A stretch of DNA of 64,000 nucleotides from Clostridiales bacterium (GTDB taxonomy: Bacteria; Bacillota; Clostridia; Lachnospirales; Lachnospiraceae): positions 125,970 to 189,969 of the forward strand of contig JAJQCD010000038.1 in NCBI GenBank assembly GCA_021202925.1, in the 5' to 3' direction. Below, piece after piece: positions 1-8,313 of this stretch. The notes below the pieces were generated by a model. It searched no databases, was not told where the DNA came from, and saw nothing but the letters and a program-made list of their open reading frames with translations. Both the position numbers and the translations under genes were made by a program. Position 1 is the stretch's first letter, and each line of letters opens with the position of its first letter.

Positions 1-29
1 TGCGCCCGGGAAAGTTCTTTCTTCGCCGC

Positions 30-659
30 TCACAGCTCTTCGGCACGACCACGCAGTTCGCACGCAGCCCGTTCCGGGTCATCCGCCAGCATCAGCGCAC
101 GCACGACCGCAATTCCGTCCACCGGTATGCCCTCCAGCACACTGCAGTTTTCCGCATCCAGTCCGCCAATCGCCACCACAGGAAGCCGTACCTCACGAAT
201 GATATCCGCAAGTACAGACACGGGAGTCAGCACCGTATTGACCTTTGTCGCCGTCGGAAACATCGCGCCGACTCCCAGATAGTCCGCGCCCTGATTTTTC
301 TCATCCATTGCCCAGGCTACCGTCTTCGCCGTGGCTCCGATGATCCGGTCCGGCCCCAGAATCCGTCTCGCCACGGATACCGGCAGGTCCGCCGCTCCCA
401 GATGAACCCCGGCTGCGCCGCACGCCTGGGCGATGTCCACCCGATCGTCAATAATCAGCGGAATCCCGTACCGATCCGTGATCGCCTTCACCTGGCAGGC
501 AAGCGTATAATACTCCCGGCTGCTTCGATTTTTTTCGCGGAGCTGTACAATCGTCACACCTCCGCGGCATGCCGCTTCCACCCGGCGCAGGAATTCCGGT
601 TCCTCATGGTAGGAACTGTCCGTCACCAGGTACAGCGATAAATCAAATTTCGGTCTCAT
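30..659 (-). CDS. thiE: Thiamine-phosphate synthase
   Basis: This gene encodes a 209-aa TIM-barrel enzyme that joins HMP-pyrophosphate to hydroxyethylthiazole phosphate, giving thiamine phosphate. The sequence shows LYLVTD at the N-terminus, VQLREK for pyrophosphate binding, LIIDDRVDIA, GVHLGAADLPV and the late VVAIGGL motif, all typical of ThiE, at the usual family length. I start at the ATG at 659, which follows an AAGGAG ribosome binding site; the longer GTG reading at 680 would put that site inside the gene. It lies directly behind thiM and is the last gene of the riboswitch-controlled thiW-thiM-thiE operon. Downstream only 29 bases are visible, so further operon members cannot be excluded. 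Confidence 0.95.
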   Translation of the reverse strand: MRPKFDLSLYLVTDSSYHEEPEFLRRVEAACRGGVTIVQLREKNRSSREYYTLACQVKAITDRYGIPLIIDDRVDIAQACGAAGVHLGAADLPVSVARRILGPDRIIGATAKTVAWAMDEKNQGADYLGVGAMFPTATKVNTVLTPVSVLADIIREVRLPVVAIGGLDAENCSVLEGIPVDGIAVVRALMLADDPERAACELRGRAEEL

Positions 660-676
660 ATAATCTCCTTTTCGTC

Positions 677-1549
677 TCACAACGAATTCGCATCCCCATA
701 TCCCGCACGATCCGCGGCCGCACCGGTGCGGTTTGGGATGGATCCGATTTCCATAATCTGCGCGTTCTGACGAAGCGCCTCATCGGTCAGGTTATATAAC
801 GCGTCCAGAAGCTCCGTCCGGAAAGACCCCGGCCCCCGGCTGCGCCCGGCCGCAATCTCACCGGCCAGGCCAAACGTCACGCACGCCTGAACCGCTGCCG
901 CAAACGGCGCTGCCACGGCCAGCCAGGTCGCTGTCATCGCACCCAGCATGCATCCCGTTCCTGTGATACGGCTCATCATCGGATGGCCGTTTGCCACAAG
1001 AACAGCCCGCGTCCCATCCGTCACCAGATCCTCCGCACCGCTGACCAGCGCGACCACACGATGTTCCCTCGCAAACCGCGCAAATTCATCCAGGCAATCC
1101 GTCACCCGCGTCAACCGGTCTGCCTCAGTCAGGTCAACCCCGCGCGTTCTTTCCTCCAGCCCGCAAAGCACCTTCCACTCGCTTAAGTTTCCCTTGATCA
1201 CCGAAGGCCCAAAATCCCGGATCAGAGATCCGGCATAATTCAGACGCAATCGACTCGCACCTATGCCGACACAGTCCAGGACACTCGGAATTCCCCGCGC
1301 ATGCGCACAGGCAGCGGAAATCCGCATGGACTCCATCCGCACATCCGTGATGTTTCCCAGATTCAGCGCCAGCGCATCGGCCATCCCGGTGATCCGTTCC
1401 GTCTCCGCCGGATGCTCCGCCATCATCGGCTGTGCCCCCATCGCCAGAATCAGATTCGCGCAGTCATTGATGGAAATGGGATTTGTGATGCAGTGAATCA
1501 GACGGGACCGCTCCGTCAGAGCGGTCCTTTTCAGAAATTCAAATTCCAT
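677..1549 (-). CDS. thiM: Hydroxyethylthiazole kinase
   Basis: The 290-aa product is a ribokinase-like kinase that phosphorylates salvaged 4-methyl-5-(2-hydroxyethyl)thiazole, supplying ThiE. Diagnostic stretches are HCITNPISINDCAN near residue 20, LNLGN near residue 64, KGNLSEW near residue 119 and the ATP-site RITGTGCMLGA near residue 195. The start overlaps the end of thiW by 11 bases and the stop lies just before thiE, so the three genes should be translationally coupled. Nothing looks damaged. The salvage role is known for the family; membership of the TPP-controlled operon is inferred from gene order and the leader. Confidence 0.95.
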   Translation of the reverse strand: MEFEFLKRTALTERSRLIHCITNPISINDCANLILAMGAQPMMAEHPAETERITGMADALALNLGNITDVRMESMRISAACAHARGIPSVLDCVGIGASRLRLNYAGSLIRDFGPSVIKGNLSEWKVLCGLEERTRGVDLTEADRLTRVTDCLDEFARFAREHRVVALVSGAEDLVTDGTRAVLVANGHPMMSRITGTGCMLGAMTATWLAVAAPFAAAVQACVTFGLAGEIAAGRSRGPGSFRTELLDALYNLTDEALRQNAQIMEIGSIPNRTGAAADRAGYGDANSL

Positions 1550-2264
1550 GAACAGCTTCCTTTCGGCTGGAAATATAATAAGAAACAGCGCCGATCAGGA
1601 ACAGAGCGAGGACGATCATCGGCATCGCGTCAAAAAATGCACCGCTCAGCCCGAAGAATGACCGCAGCGCCACCTTCACCGCCAGCCAGGCAATCATTCC
1701 CACCGCGGCAATCGCCAGCGCTTCGCCGGCTGCGCTGACCGGGGTGTCAAATACCTTCGCGCCCAGCTGCGCCTGCATCTGAAACAGCATGCCGTTTTTC
1801 GCAAGCTGCTTGAGCAACAGAAATGCCACGCTTCCGCCGATCAGCGTACCGCAGATAAACGACGGCACATAATAGAACAACGTCAGCCCTTCGTATCCCC
1901 AAAGCGCCGTCATCACCGGCGTCGACACAATCGCGCCAATAATCCCGGTTCCGAAAATTTCTCCCAGTACACCGAAAATCAGACGGCCATTGGAAGCACG
2001 ATAAAACACGCCGGAAAAGAACGCGCCGAAAACCGCGCCGGTCAGTGCCAGCGGCGGAATTCCCATAAATATCATGCGCAGGATGCCGATTACCGTTGCA
2101 CAAAGCAGCGAATACCAGGGGCCAAGCAAAACCGCACAGACAATATTAATCAGATGCGCCATGGGGCACATCCCCTCCACACGCAGAATCGGGGAAATAA
2201 TGACTCCGAGAGCGACCAGCATAGCCAATGTGGTCAGGCGAAGAAGTGATGGGTTTCGATTCAT
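1539..2264 (-). CDS. thiW: ThiW, thiazole-specific ECF S-component
   Basis: This 241-aa, very hydrophobic protein has about six membrane segments and is the substrate-binding S-component of an energy-coupling-factor transporter. ThiW proteins are known from TPP-riboswitch operons and are thought to import the thiazole moiety. The N-terminal stretch LGVIISPILRVEGMCPMAH and the link to thiM and thiE support the call. No EcfA or EcfT gene is adjacent, so it presumably uses a shared energising module encoded elsewhere; the YkoD/YkoC pair at 10340-12506 is normally dedicated to YkoE. First gene of its operon, preceded by a 290-base leader downstream of the riboswitch terminator. Confidence 0.9.
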   Translation of the reverse strand: MNRNPSLLRLTTLAMLVALGVIISPILRVEGMCPMAHLINIVCAVLLGPWYSLLCATVIGILRMIFMGIPPLALTGAVFGAFFSGVFYRASNGRLIFGVLGEIFGTGIIGAIVSTPVMTALWGYEGLTLFYYVPSFICGTLIGGSVAFLLLKQLAKNGMLFQMQAQLGAKVFDTPVSAAGEALAIAAVGMIAWLAVKVALRSFFGLSGAFFDAMPMIVLALFLIGAVSYYISSRKEAVHGI

Positions 2265-2558
2265 AACAGATTCCTCTTTTCGTTTAGTCTCCGCAAAGAG
2301 GATTCGCGACTCCCCCTGCGGGAAAACCGCACTCGTCCCTCTTTAAGGACAGGCTACGGTCGGTCGAGAACTCTGGCCTCCTCTCAGCCCGGCACACGGG
2401 CTCCCATCGCAACGGTCTTCCGGCCGGACCCAGGGAGCTCCCCCTTTGCCCGTTTTCTCTGCCGACAAACCAGATCACCGGGCGGGGAATTCCCCTGCCC
2501 GTCCGCACGGTCTGCATCCGGCCAGAAGCGAGCCGTACCTGACGCAAACCCGTGCATG
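2265..2558 (-). other. GC-rich structured leader between riboswitch terminator and thiW
   Basis: No convincing gene lies in these 294 bases. They hold several strong hairpins, including GGGC-GGGG/CCCC-GCCC at 2480-2500 and TGCGG/CCGCA at 2317-2331. A block at 2327-2405 has the order GGGAG, AGCCCG/CGGGCT stem, CTGAGA, GACC, CCTG, which resembles the first half of a TPP aptamer. The second half does not match the consensus well. It may be a decayed second riboswitch or another structured leader; see findings. Confidence 0.45.
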
Positions 2559-2593
2559 AAAAAAGCAGGCAACCAGAATCGGCTGTCTGCTTT
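2559..2593 (-). terminator. Riboswitch-controlled intrinsic terminator
   Basis: On the minus strand a 12-bp stem with one mismatch (arms beginning AAGCAG and ending CTGCTT) closes a GATTCT loop and runs into six T residues. It sits about 20 bases after the TPP aptamer, so it is the expected expression platform: TPP binding should favour termination before thiW. Confidence 0.85.
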
Positions 2594-2611
2594 GTAAACT
2601 CATGGCGTTTG

Positions 2612-2690
2612 ATTTCCCAACGTCGGCATTGTCCGAATCTGGTCATGGGTCGGAGCCGAACTCCCTCTCAGCAAATCACTATGCTCCCCA
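2612..2690 (-). promoter_or_regulatory. TPP riboswitch (THI element)
   Basis: Read on the minus strand, the aptamer contains GGGGAGC, then GCTGAGAGGGAG, a UUCG-capped hairpin, GACCC, ACCAGAT, and the conserved ACAATGCCGACGTTGGGA that corresponds to the canonical AATGCCAGCGTAGGGA end. These are the hallmark helices P2-P5 of the TPP riboswitch. It stands between a sigma-A promoter and an intrinsic terminator and precedes thiW-thiM-thiE, which fits transcription attenuation by thiamine pyrophosphate. Confidence 0.93.
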
Positions 2691-2731
2691 AATCATACGG
2701 TGCACCTGTATGCACTGCTTTTCTGTCCGTC

Positions 2732-2760
2732 ATTGTACTCCAAAATCCGGAATCGGTCAA
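2732..2760 (-). promoter_or_regulatory. Sigma-A promoter of the thiW operon
   Basis: On the minus strand there is TTGACC, a 17-bp spacer and TACAAT. The start point would fall about 35 bases before the TPP aptamer. The promoter begins immediately after the kdgK stop codon. Confidence 0.8.
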
Positions 2761-2767
2761 GCGGAAC

Positions 2768-3856
2768 TTAACGCTTGATATCGTAATTCATGTTCATCAG
2801 GTTGCGGATGCTCTGCGCATCATCGGTAATATTCGCATCGCCGTGAATCGTATGCTTGATCGCACTGCTGGCCACCGCAAAATTGACAATATCCATCGGG
2901 CGGTAATTGTGAATCATGGCATAGATCAGGCCACTGGCGAATGCGTCCCCGCCTCCGACGCGGTCCAGAATATTGAAGGTCAGCAACCGGCTCTCAAAGG
3001 TATGTCCCTCATACCACATAAATGCCTTCAGGCTGTTCTCACTGCCGCTGTGTGCGTAACGCACATGACGCGCAATGCACTTGATATTCGGATATTTCCG
3101 GACGAATGCCTGGAAAATCTCATCCTGCTGCTCATAGCTGGGCTGCAGCGGCACGCCGTCCTTGTAGTCTCCGAGCCTGTGATCGTCGTCATTCTTCCAG
3201 AGATGATACGGCTCAATACCAAACAGCACATCCACATAAGGCAGACATTCCGTACAGAAATCCCGCGCTTCCTCCCAGGTCCACAGAGCGCTGCGGAAAT
3301 TGCCGTCAAAGCTGACCGTCAGCCCCAGTTCCTTCGCCGTCTTCAGCGCACTCATGATCATCTTGGCACAATTCGCGCCAAGCGCCGGAGTGATGCCGCT
3401 CAAATGCAGCCAGTCAAAGCCTTCCAGCATCGCACGAAGATCCACCTTGTCATAATCATACTCCGTAAAGGCACTGTTCTTGCGGTCATAGGTCACCTTG
3501 CTGGCACGGATCCCGTACCCTGTCTCCAGATAATAAGTACCAAGCCGATGGGTCGGCGTCTCCTCCGGAGAACTCAAAATCATCGGCGTGCAATGTACAT
3601 CATTGCTTCGAAGCATACGGATCGCACTCTTGCCCAGACTGTTGTTCGGTACTACACTGAAAAAAGTGCTGTCCACTCCCAGATTCGCCAGCGCCAGCGC
3701 AATGTTCGCCTCGCTGCCACCGTAACTGGCCTCAAAGCTGCTCGCCATACGCAGCTTCTCATAGTTCGGCGGACTTAAGCGGAGCATAATCTCGCCGATT
3801 GTAAAAAATTTCTTGCTGGTATCATTGCCCTGTAACAGCGGATTTGAATGTTCCAT
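2768..3856 (-). CDS. kdgK: PfkB-family sugar kinase, likely 2-dehydro-3-deoxygluconate kinase
   Basis: The 362-aa protein is a ribokinase/PfkB-family kinase. It shows the family start GEIMLRLSPP, the substrate motif YGGSEANIALALANLG near residue 45 and the catalytic DRVGGGDAFASG near residue 296, where Asp is the base. The N-terminal pattern and the ERxxF-like insertion resemble 2-keto-3-deoxygluconate kinases, so I infer phosphorylation of KDG in hexuronate or gluconate breakdown. No KDPG aldolase is adjacent, so substrate assignment rests on similarity only; a related sugar-acid kinase is possible. The gene has its own promoter with an overlapping cre-like site and a good AGGAGG ribosome site. 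Confidence 0.82.
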   Translation of the reverse strand: MEHSNPLLQGNDTSKKFFTIGEIMLRLSPPNYEKLRMASSFEASYGGSEANIALALANLGVDSTFFSVVPNNSLGKSAIRMLRSNDVHCTPMILSSPEETPTHRLGTYYLETGYGIRASKVTYDRKNSAFTEYDYDKVDLRAMLEGFDWLHLSGITPALGANCAKMIMSALKTAKELGLTVSFDGNFRSALWTWEEARDFCTECLPYVDVLFGIEPYHLWKNDDDHRLGDYKDGVPLQPSYEQQDEIFQAFVRKYPNIKCIARHVRYAHSGSENSLKAFMWYEGHTFESRLLTFNILDRVGGGDAFASGLIYAMIHNYRPMDIVNFAVASSAIKHTIHGDANITDDAQSIRNLMNMNYDIKR

Positions 3857-3894
3857 GCATGTTCCCTCCTGATTTTCCGAGTCTCTTTTGGATA

Positions 3895-3932
3895 ATTATA
3901 TCAAATTTAAGGAGGGAATGAAAGCATTTTCA
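3895..3932 (-). promoter_or_regulatory. kdgK promoter with cre-like operator
   Basis: The minus strand has a perfect TATAAT at 3895-3900. At 3919-3932 lies TGAAAGCATTTTCA, which matches the CcpA cre consensus TGWAANCGNTNWCA at all but one fixed position. It covers the poor -35 region, the placement expected for catabolite repression. Function is inferred. Confidence 0.6.
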
Positions 3933-3972
3933 TTGTTAATTCCATAACGCTCTTCCCGTTATCATAAACGAA

Positions 3973-4572
3973 TCACAGCTGAGGAATCTCGTCGCGGAAT
4001 ACGATCTTTCCCGTCTCTGCATCCATGCTCTCCACGATCGCCAGCGATTCCAGACGGACGCCTTTTTTGCGGATGATATCGCCGCCGATCTGAAACCCTT
4101 TCTCAATTACAATGCCGGCTCCGACCAGTTCGGCCCCGGCTTCCTTCACAAGATCGATCAGACCTTCGAGCGCCTTGCCATTGGCCAGAAAATCATCAAT
4201 CAGAAGAACTTTATCGCCAGGACCCAGATATTCCTTTGATACAATCACATCATAGATGCGCCCATGCGTAAAAGATTCCACACGCGTCGTATAGACGTCA
4301 CCCGCAATGTTCTTCGTCTGCGTCTTTTTGGCAAAGACAACAGGCACATGGAAGCTCTGGGCTGCCACGCAGGCGATACCGATACCGGACGCCTCAATCG
4401 TAAGAATTTTGTTGACTTCCACATCGGAAAACCGGCGCTTGAATTCTCTTCCAATCTCCATAAACAGATCGGTATCCATCTGATGATTCAGAAACTGATC
4501 GACTTTCAGAACATTGCCCGGTTTCACCTTGCCGTCTCTGCGGATTCTCTCCTTCAGCAATTCCATTTCCAT
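3973..4572 (-). CDS. xpt: Xanthine phosphoribosyltransferase
   Basis: The 199-aa enzyme converts xanthine and PRPP to XMP in purine salvage. The N-terminus [24 protein letters not shown]-like region, the LNHQMD stretch and the PRPP loop [13 protein letters not shown] near residue 124 are typical of Xpt. It lacks the partner purine permease often found next to it. The leader carries inverted repeats but no purine riboswitch core, unlike xpt in Bacillus subtilis. Start chosen at the ATG at 4572 behind AGGAGG. Confidence 0.93.
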   Translation of the reverse strand: MEMELLKERIRRDGKVKPGNVLKVDQFLNHQMDTDLFMEIGREFKRRFSDVEVNKILTIEASGIGIACVAAQSFHVPVVFAKKTQTKNIAGDVYTTRVESFTHGRIYDVIVSKEYLGPGDKVLLIDDFLANGKALEGLIDLVKEAGAELVGAGIVIEKGFQIGGDIIRKKGVRLESLAIVESMDAETGKIVFRDEIPQL

Positions 4573-4630
4573 TTGAACTTTCCTCCTGATGTACGATAAT
4601 ATTGATGCATTTTGAGAAAACGTTACATCA

Positions 4631-4658
4631 ATTATATGACAGGTTTGCGGGAAGTCAA
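4631..4658 (-). promoter_or_regulatory. Sigma-A promoter of xpt
   Basis: TTGACT, 16 bp, TATAAT on the minus strand. The transcript leader between here and xpt can form ATTGATG/CATCAAT and TGATGTA/TACATCA stems, which are mutually nested or alternative. Confidence 0.75.
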
Positions 4659-4676
4659 ATATATTTTTTCAAAAAA

Positions 4677-5204
4677 TCATTTCCGGTAGGTCTCTACCCA
4701 CACGCCCCGGCCTTCCGCAAGCGAACGCGGAACGTCCAGAATCCTCTGGTTCTCCGAGCCGCGGAACTGCAGGGAGAGATTTTTCCTGGCGATCACAAAC
4801 GGCCCGTCCACCATCACATCAAACATCGACACCAGCTGTCTCGTCACCTCCGTCCGCATCATACGTCCGAGAATATCCCGGTCAAAATCGTATCCGGTAA
4901 AACACCAGATCGTCTTCTTCGGAAACTGGGCGCGCACACGACGGATGAAGGGAAGCAGTTCCGCCTGATTGCGCGGATCCATCGGTTCCCCGCCGAGAAG
5001 CGTCAGTCCCTCAATATAATCCGGGCTCAGGAAACGCAATATCTCGTCTTCTTTCTCGCCGGTAAACGGAACTCCGTAATCAAAATCCCAGGCTTCTTCA
5101 TTGAAACAGCCCAGACAGTGATGGGGACATCCGCTGACAAACAGGGAAACCCTTACTCCCGGCCCGTTTGCAATATCACATGATTTAATCTCCGCAACGT
5201 TCAT
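4677..5204 (-). CDS. nrdG: Anaerobic ribonucleoside-triphosphate reductase activating protein
   Basis: This 175-aa radical SAM protein installs the glycyl radical on the class III ribonucleotide reductase NrdD. The iron-sulfur motif CPHHCLGC (CxxxCxxC) sits near residue 31, followed by LLGGEPMDP, both standard for NrdG. The length is usual. The nrdD partner is not in this window, so the gene is separated from its target. A clear AAGGAGG ribosome site precedes the ATG. The gene implies anaerobic deoxynucleotide synthesis. Confidence 0.94.
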   Translation of the reverse strand: MNVAEIKSCDIANGPGVRVSLFVSGCPHHCLGCFNEEAWDFDYGVPFTGEKEDEILRFLSPDYIEGLTLLGGEPMDPRNQAELLPFIRRVRAQFPKKTIWCFTGYDFDRDILGRMMRTEVTRQLVSMFDVMVDGPFVIARKNLSLQFRGSENQRILDVPRSLAEGRGVWVETYRK

Positions 5205-5308
5205 CCTGTCCTCCTTTTATCTGCTGGTTCTGCCTGCTGTTAAGCATTATTTTACCTGTTTTCCCTTTCAAAGACAAGATAAAACCACTTTTATCAAAAA
5301 TAAATATT

Positions 5309-6127
5309 TCAGGAAGTCTGATCGAGCGTCCGGTTCATGCTTCCCATCTGATATCCGCCAAGATCCAGGGTCACATAATCAAACCCCAGGCCTTTCATAT
5401 ACGCGTCGGCCTGCGCTGCCCTTCCGTCCTCAAACAAGCGCATAAATTCCGCCGGTTCCAGTTCGATTCTCGCGATCATCCCATGGATCCGGACCCGTAC
5501 CTGATGAAAGCCCTGATCGAGAAGCCACTGCTCTGCCGCATCAACCATACGCAGCTTCTCCTCGGTGATTTCCTCTCCATACACAAACCGGGAGGAAAGA
5601 CACGCAAAGGACGGTTTATCCCAGGTTGGAAGCCCGAGATTCTTCGAAAGCGCCCGGATATCCGCCTTCGTCATCCCCGCATACCGCAACGGACTCTTCA
5701 CGCCAAGCTCCGCCACGGCCTGCAGACCGGGACGATAATCTCCGTTGTCATCCAGATTGGAACCCTCCGCAACACAGGCGATCCCATATTCCCTTGCAAC
5801 CTCGCCAATCTTCGCAAAGAGTTCACGCTTACACAGGTAGCACCGGTTCCTGGGATTGTGGCGAAACCCCTCTATGGAAAGCTCTTCCGAATCCATGATG
5901 ACATGCCGGATTCCCTCCCGCTCACAGAAAGCCATTGCCTCCTTTTGCTCGCGCTCGGGAAACGAACAGGAACGAGCCGTCACCGCGATCACCCGATCGC
6001 CCAGTACATCATGCGCCACCTTCAGCAAAAAAGTTGAATCGACGCCTGCGGAAAAGGCGACGACCACGCTGCCCAGTTCCTTTAAGTATGACTCAAGCCT
6101 CTGCAGCTTCTGTTCCAGTAATGTCAT
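5309..6127 (-). CDS. larE: LarE, ATP-dependent sacrificial sulfur transferase
   Basis: The 272-aa PP-loop enzyme adenylates a pyridinium dicarboxylate and transfers sulfur during synthesis of the nickel-pincer nucleotide cofactor. The PP-loop SAGVDST is at residues 26-32, and CYLC at 96-99. Cys176 in ACLSSRF falls at the same residue number as the sacrificial Cys176 of Lactiplantibacillus plantarum LarE, so a single-turnover mechanism is likely. I choose the ATG at 6127, which is correctly spaced from GGGAGG; the longer frame runs back into larB. It overlaps larB by 35 bases, so translation is probably coupled. Confidence 0.93.
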   Translation of the reverse strand: MTLLEQKLQRLESYLKELGSVVVAFSAGVDSTFLLKVAHDVLGDRVIAVTARSCSFPEREQKEAMAFCEREGIRHVIMDSEELSIEGFRHNPRNRCYLCKRELFAKIGEVAREYGIACVAEGSNLDDNGDYRPGLQAVAELGVKSPLRYAGMTKADIRALSKNLGLPTWDKPSFACLSSRFVYGEEITEEKLRMVDAAEQWLLDQGFHQVRVRIHGMIARIELEPAEFMRLFEDGRAAQADAYMKGLGFDYVTLDLGGYQMGSMNRTLDQTS

Positions 6128-6911
6128 TTTCATTTCCTCCCGATTTCCTTCTGTTCCTGTCTGCCGGCGGTTTTTCCGCCAGGCGATTGATCTGCGTCGC
6201 GATATATCCCGCGCCATATCCATTGTCAATATTCACAACCGAAATCCCGTTGGCACAGGAATTGATCATCGTCAGCAACGCCGACAATCCGTTCATGCTC
6301 GCTCCATACCCGACTGAAGTCGGCACCGCGATCACCGGCTTATCCACCAGACCGCCAATCACACTGGCCAGCGCTCCCTCCATGCCCGCAATGGCGATCA
6401 CACAGTTTGCGCGCTGAATCGCGTCCAGTTTCGCAAGCAGGCGGTGCAGACCGCTGACGCCCACATCATAAAAACGCTCTACATGAGAACCGAAATATTC
6501 CGCTGTCTGTGCCGCCTCCTCCGCCACCGGAATGTCCGACGTACCGGCGGTACAGACGGCAATATTACCGATGAATTCCTTACCCGGCCGTTCCGCCCGG
6601 ACAATCCTCGAAACCGGATCGTAGACTGCTTCGGGACAGACTGCGCGGATCTGCCGGTATTGTTCCGGAGTCGCCCTGGTACCCATAACTTCTCCTTCCG
6701 TCCGATACAGCTTTTCAAAAATCGATACCAGATATTCGTCCCTCTTTCCGGCGCAAAAAATCACCTCGGCGAAACCCGAACGTACCTTCCGGTGCAGATC
6801 CAGCTTCGCAAAACCAAGCTCTTCAAATGGCTGTCGTCTGAGCTGTCTCTCCGCTTCTTCAACGGCGATGGTTCCGGCCTTCACGCCTTCCAGCAATTCT
6901 CTTACATCCAT
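6093..6911 (-). CDS. larB: LarB, pyridinium-3,5-biscarboxylic acid mononucleotide synthase
   Basis: The 272-aa protein carboxylates nicotinic acid adenine dinucleotide and hydrolyses the phosphoanhydride, the first step of nickel-pincer cofactor synthesis. A variable N-terminal third is followed by a PurE-like domain with TAGTSDIPVAEEA near residue 121, CVIAIAGMEGALASV near 170 and VPTSVGYGAS near 197. Cys219 in the MINSC stretch lies where the substrate-binding cysteine of LarB is known. The start at 6911 follows GAGGAAATCC. It sits 20 bases after larC and overlaps larE. Confidence 0.94.
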   Translation of the reverse strand: MDVRELLEGVKAGTIAVEEAERQLRRQPFEELGFAKLDLHRKVRSGFAEVIFCAGKRDEYLVSIFEKLYRTEGEVMGTRATPEQYRQIRAVCPEAVYDPVSRIVRAERPGKEFIGNIAVCTAGTSDIPVAEEAAQTAEYFGSHVERFYDVGVSGLHRLLAKLDAIQRANCVIAIAGMEGALASVIGGLVDKPVIAVPTSVGYGASMNGLSALLTMINSCANGISVVNIDNGYGAGYIATQINRLAEKPPADRNRRKSGGNENDITGTEAAEA

Positions 6912-6931
6912 GGATTTCCTCTTTTCCTGTC

Positions 6932-8287
6932 TCAATTTTGTTCCCGATATGCCCGGCAAACCATATTGTAAACTTCCCGGTATGGTTTGTCATGCTCCCG
7001 GCACAGCCGCACAACACTCTCATACTCCGGATAACAACGGATTCCCGGCTTTCCGCTCGCATCTGCCGGTTGCGTCCCCGGCAGATCGCACAGCTTGACC
7101 ATCGCTTCCCCAAGCGGCGTCTGCACAGCTTCGATTCTGCGATCCAGGACTGTGCGCTCCATCCGGTTTCTGCGGATCCCAATCGTAGTAGTCTCCCGGA
7201 AGATAATATGTTCCATAACCGGAACATCCTCCGCCCGGCAGAGGACACTCAGCATATATGCCGGACGATTCTTCTTCATATAAACCGGGACATAAAACAC
7301 ATCCCGTGCGCCAGCTTTCAGAAGCCGTTCCATCACATAGCCGAAATTCTCCCCGTCCGCATCATCGATATTGCTCTCCAGCTTCCAGATTCCTTCATCC
7401 GAAAGCGAATCGCGGGCAGTATCCCGGATCAGCATCGCACGCAGCAATCCCGGCCTCTGATATTCACGCTTTCCCGCGCCCAGACCGACCCGCTCCACTG
7501 TGAATTCCTCCGGCAGCCGGTCGGACGTTTGCACCGCTGCCACGATCGCCGCGCCGGTCGGCGTCACATACTCAGCCGCTTCGCCCGTCAGACGCAGCTT
7601 CAGGCCATGCGCCGCGACAATGTTTGTCACCGCCGGTACCGGCACCGGCAGGATTCCATGCGCACAGCGGATCGTCCCGCCGCCCTCGCAGAGAAAAGGC
7701 ACAATCACCTCATCAATTCCCAGATTGTCCAGACAGACTGCCGCCGCCACAATATCCACAATCGAATCCACTGCGCCGACCTCATGAAAATGAACGCTCT
7801 CCAGCGTCTCCCCGTGCGCTTTTGCCTCGGCTTCACCGAGAATTTCAAAAATGCGAAGCGCCGTTTTCTTCGCCTTATCTGAGATCGCCGAGTTACCGAT
7901 GATCTCACGAACCTCCCGCATCCCCCGATGTTCGTGAGGATGCGTATGCTCATGACCGTGAGGATGTTCATGATTGTGTTCGTGATCGTGATCGTGCTCC
8001 GGATGGTCGGCCTCATGGCTGTGAGGATGCTCCTGGTCATGCCCGTGCAGATACTCCATATCATGATCGTGATTCTCATGTTCCTGGTCGAGCAGCACGC
8101 TGAAATCGCATGCGTCCAGCCCGGATTTCTTCACCCGGCTGATGCGAATCGTAAACCCTCCGATCGGAAGACTGGCAAGCGCCGCACGCAGTGCCTGCAC
8201 GTCCGCGCCCAGATCCAAAAGCGCCGCGACCGTCATGTCTCCGCTGATACCAGTATTGCATTCCAAATACAACTGCTTCTTATTCAT
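6932..8287 (-). CDS. larC: LarC, nickel insertion cyclometallase
   Basis: The 451-aa CTP-dependent enzyme inserts nickel into the pincer ligand. It opens with YLECNTGISGDM, carries FHEVGAVDSIVDIV near residue 168 and ends with the LarC2-type region around NIDDADGENFGYVMERL. LarC1 and LarC2 form a single continuous frame here; no frameshift is needed, unlike the well-known L. plantarum case. Residues 70-120 form an insert with 21 histidines, probably a nickel-holding segment. The gene is first in larC-larB-larE and follows a folded leader and terminator. No larA or other client enzyme is in the window. Confidence 0.94.
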   Translation of the reverse strand: MNKKQLYLECNTGISGDMTVAALLDLGADVQALRAALASLPIGGFTIRISRVKKSGLDACDFSVLLDQEHENHDHDMEYLHGHDQEHPHSHEADHPEHDHDHEHNHEHPHGHEHTHPHEHRGMREVREIIGNSAISDKAKKTALRIFEILGEAEAKAHGETLESVHFHEVGAVDSIVDIVAAAVCLDNLGIDEVIVPFLCEGGGTIRCAHGILPVPVPAVTNIVAAHGLKLRLTGEAAEYVTPTGAAIVAAVQTSDRLPEEFTVERVGLGAGKREYQRPGLLRAMLIRDTARDSLSDEGIWKLESNIDDADGENFGYVMERLLKAGARDVFYVPVYMKKNRPAYMLSVLCRAEDVPVMEHIIFRETTTIGIRRNRMERTVLDRRIEAVQTPLGEAMVKLCDLPGTQPADASGKPGIRCYPEYESVVRLCREHDKPYREVYNMVCRAYREQN

Positions 8288-8313
8288 CCTGTTCTCCTCT
8301 CTGCAGCAAAGTC

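Noticed and set aside
2552-3778. 408-codon open frame on the plus strand
   Set aside because: Runs over the TPP riboswitch and antisense to kdgK, so it cannot be a gene.
4573-4676. Purine riboswitch before xpt
   Set aside because: No TATA...GATATGG-type core or kissing loops can be found in the leader.
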